Source: Desulfobaccales bacterium
GTDB lineage: Bacteria > Desulfobacterota > Desulfobaccia > Desulfobaccales > 0-14-0-80-60-11
NCBI GenBank assembly: GCA_041648175.1
Contig: JBAZPO010000006.1
Location: forward strand, 134,640 to 198,639
Direction of reading: 5' to 3'
Length of the DNA: 64,000 nt
In this document: positions 24,839 through 31,634 of the stretch, one piece after another
Position numbering within the stretch: the stretch's first letter is position 1
How the letters are laid out: every line of letters begins with the position of its first letter
Position numbers and translations under genes: made by a program
Notes under the pieces: model-generated
The model's input: only the letters and a program-made list of their open reading frames with translations
Databases searched by the model: none
What the model was told of the DNA's origin: nothing

Positions 24839-26074
24839 TTACAGACTGTACCCAGTTTCTTGATGCTCGCTGATATCCAAGCCGCGCACCTCATCATCCG
24901 TTGATACCCTGAGGCCTATGGTGGCGTCAAGGATTTTAAAGAGGATGTAGCTCACCACAAATGAGTAGACTACGGTAACCAGCACCGCGATGAACTGGGT
25001 CCACAGTTGGCCGGGGTTGCCGAAGAACAGGCCGTCGGCGCCGGCGGGGTTTATCAGTTTGGAAGCGAACAGCCCGGTGGCCAGGGCGCCCACGATCCCA
25101 CCGACGCAGTGCACGCCCACCACGTCCAGGGAGTCATCGTAGCCCAGCTTGGGCTTGGCCAGGACGGCCAGGTAGCAGATAATGCCAGCGAGGATGCCGA
25201 TGATGATGGCGGGCATGGGACCCACAAAGCCCGCCGCAGGGGTGATGGCTACCAGTCCGGCCACGGCTCCGGAAGCCGCGCCCAAGGTGGTGGGCTTGCC
25301 CCGGAAGATCCATTCCACAACGACCCACGCCAGGGTGGCGGCGCAGGTGGCCAGGTGAGTGGCCGTAAAGGCCGAGCTGGCCAGGGCGTTAGCGCCCAGG
25401 GCGCTGCCGGCGTTGAAGCCGAACCAGCCGAACCACAGGAGTCCGGCCCCCAGCACGGTCATGGGCAGGTTATGGGGAATGAAGGCTTCCGTGCCATTGC
25501 CATAGCCACCATAGCCGCGGCGGGGACCGACGACCAGGGCGGCGGCCAGGGCGGCGACCCCGGCATTGATATGTACAACGGTGCCCCCGGCAAAATCCAG
25601 GGCGCCCAGGCCCTTGAGCCAGCCGCCGTCGCCCCAGACCCAGTGAGCCACCGGACAATAGACGATGGTGACCCAGATGACCATGAACACCAAAAAGGCG
25701 CTGAACTTCATGCGTTCGGCGAAGGCCCCGGTGATCAGGGCCGGGGTGATGATGGCAAACATGGCCTGGTAGATCATGAAGGTCTGATGGGGAATGGTTT
25801 CGGAGTAGGCCTTAAAAGGCTCGAACCCCACGCCCGCCAGGCCGATCCAATCCAGGTTACCGATGATATGACCCACATCCGGGCCAAAGGCCAGACTATA
25901 ACCCCAGAGCGCCCAGAGGACGCCGACCACGCCCAGCAGGATGAAGTTCTCCATAATGGTAGCCAGGACATTCTTGGAGCGCACCATGCCGCCATAAAAC
26001 AAGGCCAGACCGGGGGTCATAAGCATCACCAGGGCAGCGGAAATCAGGACAAAGGCCGTATCAGCCGCATTCAT
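24839..26074 (-). CDS. amtB: Ammonium transporter
   Basis: A 411-residue ammonium channel with eleven predicted membrane helices and no long N-terminal extension. Motifs: GLALFYGGMVRSKNVLATIM, ALDFAGGTVVHINAGVAALA (pore His) and GVHCVGGIVGALATG. ATG 26074 is chosen because GAGGAG lies 10 bases upstream; a TTG six codons earlier has no ribosome site. It is preceded by a near-consensus sigma-54 promoter and followed by a PII gene. Confidence 0.96.
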   Translation of the reverse strand: MNAADTAFVLISAALVMLMTPGLALFYGGMVRSKNVLATIMENFILLGVVGVLWALWGYSLAFGPDVGHIIGNLDWIGLAGVGFEPFKAYSETIPHQTFMIYQAMFAIITPALITGAFAERMKFSAFLVFMVIWVTIVYCPVAHWVWGDGGWLKGLGALDFAGGTVVHINAGVAALAAALVVGPRRGYGGYGNGTEAFIPHNLPMTVLGAGLLWFGWFGFNAGSALGANALASSAFTATHLATCAATLAWVVVEWIFRGKPTTLGAASGAVAGLVAITPAAGFVGPMPAIIIGILAGIICYLAVLAKPKLGYDDSLDVVGVHCVGGIVGALATGLFASKLINPAGADGLFFGNPGQLWTQFIAVLVTVVYSFVVSYILFKILDATIGLRVSTDDEVRGLDISEHQETGYSL

Positions 26075-26117
26075 AATACCATTTCTCCTCAAATGAATTT
26101 TTTGCTACCATCTATAA

Positions 26118-26132
26118 GCAATTCCCGTGCCA
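26118..26132 (-). promoter_or_regulatory. Sigma-54 promoter of amtB-glnB (first module)
   Basis: On the minus strand TGGCACGGGAATTGC, a perfect match to the sigma-54 core TGGCAC-N5-TTGC, 44 bases before the amtB ATG. The next 150 bases upstream are AT-rich and gene-free and probably hold activator sites, none recognised. The rest of the gap to 26509 is empty. Confidence 0.9.
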
Positions 26133-26509
26133 TTTCTTATATAAGTAGTTTCAATAGGTTATATATAGTTTCATGATCACAAACTTACATAATTGTATTT
26201 TAATCACTGATTATGGTTACAATATTGAATTATTTAGGGCAGCTATTTTCAATAATAGTTAGATTATGGGACATTATTGTAGCCTAATATGATTACAATA
26301 ATGTTGCTTGCCGCCATCCCGCTTCCCCTGCTCCGATACCGCGTCAATCGGCCGGCAGGCTTACTGCTCTATTTGTCCTGGATATCGGTTCCAGACTATG
26401 CAGCTGGTTGGGATGGGGCAATAATCCCATATGACCGATGGTCCGGCTACGGAAGGGGTGCGACGGTGGAAGACGGGATAGGGTGAATCGGGGCTGGAGG
26501 AGTCCAAGC

Positions 26510-26533
26510 GGGAGCCGTTGCGCACCGGCTCCC
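26510..26533 (-). terminator. Possible terminator after the aminotransferase gene
   Basis: Perfect 8-base arms GGGAGCCG and CGGCTCCC, 18 bases after the stop at 26551. There is no T run, so this is weak support. Confidence 0.4.
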
Positions 26534-26550
26534 GGTCCGGATTTCAGGTT

Positions 26551-27702
26551 TTAGGTCAGGACTTCCCGCAGGGCATCGATCACCTGATCCTGCTCGGCGT
26601 CCGTCATGTCGGGGTATGAGGGCAGGATAATACTGTGGTCTTGCAGGTATTCGCTGACGGGCAAGGGATGACGCTGCGTGACGTCCCGGTAAGCGGGTTC
26701 CCGGTGGGCGCACATCACTCCCCGGCGGGTGTGAATTCCCCTGGAGAGCAGCGCCTGCATCACCTCCACCTGGCTTTGGGGGCGCTCTCGCGTCAGGGTG
26801 ATCCAGTAGGATTGCCAGTTACTCCGGGCCCAGGCGGGTTCTTTGGGCAGGGCCACCTGAGGGCAGTCGGATAAGCCTTCCTGGTACCGGGCCGCCTGCC
26901 GCCGCCGGGGCGCGATCAAGTTTGGCAGACGCTTCAACTGCTCCCGGCCCACCGCCCCTTGAATGTCGCTCAAACGATAATTGTAGCCCACCTCCAGATA
27001 TTGTTCGAACACCACCTTGGCGGCCCCGTGGCGCTCGGCGGTGGACAGCGACATGGCGTGGGTCCTCAGGCGCGCCAGGCGTTGCATGATTTCCGGATTA
27101 CACCCGGTGATCATGCCGCCGTCGCCCGTGGTGATGATCTTGCGGGGGTGGAAAGAAAAGGTGGCCAAGTCCCCGCGCGGACGCCCGATTGGCTCCCAGA
27201 CGTCATCAGCCAGGCTGATCTCCGAACCCACCGCACAGGCGGCGTCTTCCACCACCAGCAAACTATGCTCCCGGGCCAGGGGCAGAATGCGTTTAAGGTC
27301 ACAAGGCATCCCCAACTGGTGCACCGCCAGGATGGCCCGGGTGCGGGGCGTGATGGCCCCTTCGATCAGGGCCGGGTCCATATTGCCGGTCTCAGCCATT
27401 ACATCCACAAATACCGGGGTCGCGCCCACATAACGCACCGCGTTGGCAGTGGCGATAAACGAGGAACTAACGGTGATGACTTCATCCCCCGGCCTCAGAT
27501 CCAGGGCCAGAAACGCCAGGTGCAGGGCCGCGGTGCCGCTGGAGCAGGCCACCGCCAGGGGCGCCCCCACCGCCGCGGCAAACTCTTTTTCAAAGGCCTC
27601 CACCTCCGGCCCTTGCACCACCCAACCCGACAGAATCGCCCGGCGGGCCGCCGCGGCCTCCTCTTCCCCTAATGTGGGCCGGGCCACGGGAATTGTCGCC
27701 AT
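26551..27702 (-). CDS. DegT/DnrJ/EryC1/StrS-family PLP aminotransferase
   Basis: A 383-residue enzyme that transfers an amino group to a keto-sugar, typically a nucleotide-linked one, for surface polysaccharides. Lys188 in SFHPRKIITTGDGGMI is the pyridoxal phosphate lysine. Other motifs are VACSSGTAALHLAF, VEDAACAVGS and GYNYRLSDIQGAVGREQL. ATG 27702 follows GGAGG. Apart from a ROK-family sugar kinase 87 bases upstream, no other sugar genes are near, so its pathway is unknown. Confidence 0.92.
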   Translation of the reverse strand: MATIPVARPTLGEEEAAAARRAILSGWVVQGPEVEAFEKEFAAAVGAPLAVACSSGTAALHLAFLALDLRPGDEVITVSSSFIATANAVRYVGATPVFVDVMAETGNMDPALIEGAITPRTRAILAVHQLGMPCDLKRILPLAREHSLLVVEDAACAVGSEISLADDVWEPIGRPRGDLATFSFHPRKIITTGDGGMITGCNPEIMQRLARLRTHAMSLSTAERHGAAKVVFEQYLEVGYNYRLSDIQGAVGREQLKRLPNLIAPRRRQAARYQEGLSDCPQVALPKEPAWARSNWQSYWITLTRERPQSQVEVMQALLSRGIHTRRGVMCAHREPAYRDVTQRHPLPVSEYLQDHSIILPSYPDMTDAEQDQVIDALREVLT

Positions 27703-27788
27703 GTAGAACCTCCGAGTTATTTTTTGGGGGAGGGGCTAAGGGCTGAGGACCTTTATGAAAAAATCCCCCGGCCCTCCCCTCAAAATTA

Positions 27789-28760
27789 CTATTCTTCCAA
27801 CGCCTGCCAGGCCAGGCGGGCGGCGCCGACCAGTCCGGCGTCGTCTCCCAGTTGGGCCGGGCAGACGCTCACTGCCTCCGGGGGAAACAGGGTGAGGCGC
27901 CGATGCAATTCTGCCTCCAGGGGGTACTGGAACACCTCCCAGGCCCGGGCAAAGCGGCCGCCGATGACCACCCGGGAAATTCCCAGCAGGTGGACCACAC
28001 TGGCAATGACCAGTCCCAAGCTGCGCCCCACCCGGTCGAAGGCCTTTCGGGCCAGGGGGTCCGCCTGCTGGGCCGCCACCACCAGGGTCTGGCCCTCGAT
28101 GGCGTCGGGGTCGGCCTCATAGAGCTCTCGCAGCCAGGAAGACGCCCCCTGGGCCAGTTGTTCCTTGACCCAGGTTACCGTCCAAAACCCGGACGCCAGG
28201 GTTTCCAGGCAGCCCCGGTTACCGCAGTGGCATTTTCTGCCCTCCGGGTCCACGGTCATGTGGCCGATTTCCCCGGCGGTGCCTTCGTTGCCGGCCCACA
28301 CCTGCCCATTGAGAATCAAGCCCCCGCCCACGCCGGTACCCAGGGTGATCCCCAACATATGCTGCTGGCCCACCCCGGCGCCCAGCCAGTGCTCTCCCAG
28401 AGCAAAAAGGTTGGCGTCGTTTTCCAGGAACAGGGGCCAGTTCACCTGGGAGGAAAGAAGAGGAATCAGGGGACAATCATTTAACGGAGGCACGTTGGGG
28501 GAAAAGACCACCAGGCCTTCTTGGGGATGGATGAGACCCGGAACCCCGATACCCACCCCTTTAATCTCCGAGCCCTGGGACCGGGCCTCTTCACCGGCAA
28601 TGGCAATATCGGCGGCCAGGGTGGATACCAGGGCCGGCTGATCGGGCATGGAGGCCGTGGCCCGTTCCCACCGGCAGAGAATTTTGCCCTGGGAACTTAC
28701 CAGGGCCAGGCGGACATTGGTGCCGCCCAGATCAATGCCCACCACCGCCGGATCTTTCAC
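27789..28760 (-). CDS. ROK-family sugar kinase (glucokinase-like)
   Basis: A 323-residue cytoplasmic kinase that phosphorylates glucose or an amino sugar with ATP. Motifs: GIDLGGTNVRLAL (phosphate 1), LENDANLFALGEHWLGAG (catalytic Asp), GTGVGGGLI, and the ROK zinc motif CHCGNRGCLE. The GTG start at 28760 overlaps the stop of the upstream TsaC gene (GTGA), so the two are translationally coupled. A longer frame to 28901 would run inside that gene. Confidence 0.9.
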   Translation of the reverse strand: MKDPAVVGIDLGGTNVRLALVSSQGKILCRWERATASMPDQPALVSTLAADIAIAGEEARSQGSEIKGVGIGVPGLIHPQEGLVVFSPNVPPLNDCPLIPLLSSQVNWPLFLENDANLFALGEHWLGAGVGQQHMLGITLGTGVGGGLILNGQVWAGNEGTAGEIGHMTVDPEGRKCHCGNRGCLETLASGFWTVTWVKEQLAQGASSWLRELYEADPDAIEGQTLVVAAQQADPLARKAFDRVGRSLGLVIASVVHLLGISRVVIGGRFARAWEVFQYPLEAELHRRLTLFPPEAVSVCPAQLGDDAGLVGAARLAWQALEE

Positions 28761-29422
28761 CTTAGGCCCCCCATTTTTGCGATCCGCTCTATTTCGGGGA
28801 CAATCTCCGCCAACTCGGATACCGGAACTGCGCCGGCCCGGACCAGCCGGGGCGGCGAGCTGCTCACATCTATAATAGTGGACGGCTTGCCCCCCGGGCA
28901 ATCACCCGCGTCCAGGATCAGGTCCACCACATCGGGAAACTCCCGGACAACCTCGTCCGCCCGGGTGAGCGGCGGCCGCCCGGAACGGTTGGCGCTGGTG
29001 CCGGTGATGGGGTAGCCCAGTTCGGTGATCAGGCGGCACGTGAGAGGGTGGCGGGGCTGCCGCACCCCAACAGTCCCGGTGCCCGCGGTAATCAGCCTGG
29101 GCAGTTGGGGAAGGCTCGGTAAAATAATGGTCAACGGACCGGGCCAGAATTTTTCCATAAGCCGCCGGGCCGGGTTCGGAACCTCGCGAACCAGTTGCTC
29201 AAGCATGGCCTGTCCGTCCACCAGCAGAAGCACCGGTTTTTCCGGGGCACGTTGTTTCAAGGCAAAGAGCCGGGATAAGGCCGCTTCCTGAAAGGGGTTG
29301 ACCGCCAGCCCGAAAAAAGTTTCCGTGGGCACCGCGATGATGCCGTTGCCTTTCAGGACCCTCCGGGCCTCGTCCCAGAATTCCCCGGCATCCTCCTCCC
29401 GCCATGGCCAGATCCGTCCCAT
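28757..29422 (-). CDS. tsaC: L-threonylcarbamoyladenylate synthase (Sua5/YrdC family)
   Basis: A 221-residue enzyme that makes threonylcarbamoyl-AMP for the t6A tRNA modification. Motifs: GIIAVPTETFFGLAVNPF, LKQRAPEKPVLLLV, PGPLTIIL, VGVRQPRH and TGTSANRSGRPPLTRADEV. It is shorter than full Sua5 and lacks the C-terminal Sua5 domain, like YrdC/TsaC. The partner gene tsaB is at 35995. It is coupled to the ROK kinase gene. Confidence 0.93.
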   Translation of the reverse strand: MGRIWPWREEDAGEFWDEARRVLKGNGIIAVPTETFFGLAVNPFQEAALSRLFALKQRAPEKPVLLLVDGQAMLEQLVREVPNPARRLMEKFWPGPLTIILPSLPQLPRLITAGTGTVGVRQPRHPLTCRLITELGYPITGTSANRSGRPPLTRADEVVREFPDVVDLILDAGDCPGGKPSTIIDVSSSPPRLVRAGAVPVSELAEIVPEIERIAKMGGLR

Positions 29423-29471
29423 AGGGGCATGATACCCTCAGGAATTCCGGCTGGCAAGGAGATTGAGCATT

Positions 29472-29722
29472 TTAAAGCAGGGGGAAAAGGCGAAAAGGGG
29501 AAAGGGGAAAAAGGGATAAAAACCACAATTTTGGTGGCACAGGCGTCTCGCCTGTGCAGATGCAAGGTGCGCAGTGCGCACCCCACGGCTATCAGCGGTT
29601 CAGCTTTCAATTTATAGGGCGGGCCGTGCCCGCCGATTTACGGCGGCCATGGACCGCTCTATTCGTCTGATTAGTTAACCCTTTTCGCCTTTTTCCCTTT
29701 TTCCCTTTTCCCCCTGCTTTGG
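29472..29722. repeat. Palindrome block flanked by purine-rich inverted arms
   Basis: Arms: AAAGCAGGGGGAAAAGGCGAAAAGG-like sequence at 29474-29518 and its inverted, slightly rearranged copy at 29678-29722. Between them lie the GTGGCACAGGCGTCTCGCCTGTGC hairpin (29534-29557), a TGCGCAGTGCGCA palindrome and a TATAGGGCGG...CCGCTCTAT block. The right arm runs into the 3' end of rlmB. The build suggests a composite mobile repeat. Confidence 0.6.
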
Positions 29723-30457
29723 CAATCTCTGCCGCCGCGCTTCAAAGAGGGCCACGGCCCCGGAGGTGGCGGCGTTGAGGGAGCCGATTTCCGGAGCAGC
29801 CATGGGGATGGAAACGATGAGGTCGCACTGTTTCCGCACCCGGGGGCGCAGCCCCTTGTCCTCGGCTCCGATGACCAGGGCCAGGGGCTGGGTCAGATCG
29901 GTAGCATAAATGGTCTGGGGAGAGTCCGCCGCGGTGCCGATGATGGTCAGGCCCGCGTCTTTCAGCCTGGCTAAACCATCGGCCAGGTTGGTAACCCGGT
30001 AGACCGGCAGGTATTCCAGGGCCCCGGCCGCGGCCTTGGCCACCACCGGCGTCACCCCCACAGCCCGGTCCTTGGGAATGATGATGCCGTGAGAACCGGC
30101 GGCGAAGGCGCTGCGGCAGAGGTTCCCCAGGTTCATGGGGTCGGTGAGGCCGTCTGCGGCCACCAGCAGCGCGGGTTGCGCCAGGCCGTCCAGCATGTCG
30201 AGAAGCTCCACCTCACTTAAGTAGGTGTAGCTGCCCCGCCTGGCCATGATCCCTTGGTGGTTCAGGGTGCCGCAGAGGCGGTCCAGGGCGGCCCGATCCT
30301 GTATACGCAGACGCACCCCGGCAGCCCGGGCCAGCCGCTTAACCTCGTCCAGCCATTTGCCCCCGGCCCCCTGGGCCACGATAACCTCCTCTAGAGGATT
30401 ATCAGCCTGGCGTAAGGCCGCCAGTACCGGGTGGCGTCCGTAGATAATTGGGCTCAT
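29675..30457 (-). CDS. rlmB: 23S rRNA (guanosine-2'-O)-methyltransferase RlmB
   Basis: A 260-residue SPOUT methyltransferase that methylates the ribose of a 23S rRNA guanosine. N-terminal substrate domain (IIYGRHPVLAAL), then the SPOUT motifs GLTDPMNLGNLCRSAFAAG, LALVIGAEDKGLRP and VSIPMAAPEIGSLNAATSGAVALFEARRQRL. The last 14 residues (Gly/Glu/Lys repeats) are encoded by a purine-rich repeat arm and look like a late extension of the normal C-terminus. Confidence 0.93.
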   Translation of the reverse strand: MSPIIYGRHPVLAALRQADNPLEEVIVAQGAGGKWLDEVKRLARAAGVRLRIQDRAALDRLCGTLNHQGIMARRGSYTYLSEVELLDMLDGLAQPALLVAADGLTDPMNLGNLCRSAFAAGSHGIIIPKDRAVGVTPVVAKAAAGALEYLPVYRVTNLADGLARLKDAGLTIIGTAADSPQTIYATDLTQPLALVIGAEDKGLRPRVRKQCDLIVSIPMAAPEIGSLNAATSGAVALFEARRQRLPKQGEKGKREKGEKG

Positions 30458-30468
30458 TTAACTATCAG

Positions 30469-30535
30469 CTTTCAGCATATAGGGCGTCCCGTGGCACGCC
30501 GATATTCAGAGGCCTTGGGCCGCCCTATTCTTCTA
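30469..30535. repeat. TATAGGGCG-type palindrome
   Basis: Starts CAGCTTTCAGCATATAGGGCGTCCCGTGGCACGCC and ends with GGCCTTGGGCCGCCCTAT. The copy at 29598-29660 has the same flanks (CAGCTTTCAATTTATAGGGCG) and layout, so the two are related. Weaker relatives are at 36716-36830. Confidence 0.65.
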
Positions 30536-30688
30536 TACTTTTATGAAACTCAGGGTATAATCTTAAACGAATTATAGCAAATTAATATCGGTTTATTGTC
30601 GGCGCGCACCTATGTGTGCCCGGCTGGGGCCGGACATGCAAGTCCGTCCCTACAGGGGATGGGGAGGGTTTAAGGCGAGAGCGGGGAA

Positions 30689-30709
30689 CTACGGGCGAGA
30701 CGCCCGTAG
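30689..30709. repeat. CTACGGGCGAGACGCCCGTAG hairpin
   Basis: Perfect palindrome CTACGGGCG/CGCCCGTAG with loop AGA, 40 bases before xerD. A GGACATGCAAGTCC hairpin lies just before it (from 30633). Confidence 0.7.
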
Positions 30710-30749
30710 CTACCAATTCCCCGACCACGCTCTTACTTGTTGGAAACCC

Positions 30750-31634
30750 ATGGACGCGGCGCTTAATCAATTTTATCAGCATCTCGGAGTGGAGCGAGGT
30801 CTGGCCCCCTTGACCCTGGCGGCCTATGCTCGTGACCTCCAGGATTTCTGGGGGTTTCTTGAGGGTCGGGACCGCGCCGCTTGGGCCGCGGTGGACCTTG
30901 CCGACCTGCAAGATTATTTTGCCGCCCTGGAAGCCCGGGGGTTGTCGGCCCGTAGCCGGGCCCGGCGGTTGTCGGCGTTACGGCAATTTTTCCGGTTCCT
31001 CCAACGCGAGGACCAGGTTACCGCCAATCCCGTGGAACTGCTGGACTCGCCCCGTCTGCCCCAGCGCCTGCCCCAGGTCATGGGGGAAGAAGACGTGGCG
31101 ACGCTTTTGGCCGCGCCGAACCCCGGCACCCCCGGGGGCTTAAGGGACCAGGCCCTCCTGGAAGTGCTCTATGCCACGGGTCTCAGGGTTTCGGAGCTGG
31201 TGGGCCTGACCTTCAAACAATTGGATCTGCGGCGCGGCGTGGTGCAGCCCCTGGGCAAAGGCTCCAAAGAGCGAGTGGTCCCCATGGTCCCCCTGGCGGT
31301 GGAAAAACTCCAGACTTATCTTAAGGAAGGACGGCCCAAGTTGCTGCAGGGCCGCGAAAGCCCTTACATTTTCGTAAATCATCGAGGCGGCCGGCTCTCC
31401 CGCCAGGGCTTCTGGAAGCTCTTGAAACAATACGCCCTCAAGGCCGGGATCAAGACCCTGAGCCCGCACACCCTACGGCATTCGTTCGCTACCCACCTGT
31501 TGTCCCGGGGGGCCAATTTGCGGGTCCTGCAAATGCTCCTGGGCCATGCCGACCTGGCCACCACCCAGATTTACACCCATCTGGACGCCGTGCGCCTCAA
31601 ACTGGTGCACAAGAAATCCCATCCCCGCCCATGA
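30750..31634 (+). CDS. xerD: Tyrosine recombinase XerD/XerC
   Basis: A 294-residue site-specific recombinase that resolves chromosome dimers at dif. An N-terminal SAM-like DNA-binding domain (residues 5-90, LAAYARDLQDFWGFL) is followed by the catalytic domain. The active residues are seen in order: Arg (YATGLRVSEL), Lys (GKGSKERVVP), His-x-x-Arg (SPHTLRHSFATHLL), His (LGHADLATTQIYTH) and the nucleophile Tyr in IYTH. The start at ATG 30750 has no strong ribosome site; earlier codons are repeat-derived. Its last four bases overlap the next gene (ATGA). XerD is favoured over XerC by eye only. Confidence 0.9.
   Translation: MDAALNQFYQHLGVERGLAPLTLAAYARDLQDFWGFLEGRDRAAWAAVDLADLQDYFAALEARGLSARSRARRLSALRQFFRFLQREDQVTANPVELLDSPRLPQRLPQVMGEEDVATLLAAPNPGTPGGLRDQALLEVLYATGLRVSELVGLTFKQLDLRRGVVQPLGKGSKERVVPMVPLAVEKLQTYLKEGRPKLLQGRESPYIFVNHRGGRLSRQGFWKLLKQYALKAGIKTLSPHTLRHSFATHLLSRGANLRVLQMLLGHADLATTQIYTHLDAVRLKLVHKKSHPRP

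Noticed and set aside
25007..26176. 389-codon open frame on the plus strand
   Set aside because: Antisense to amtB; Gly/His/Gln-rich shadow of the membrane protein gene.
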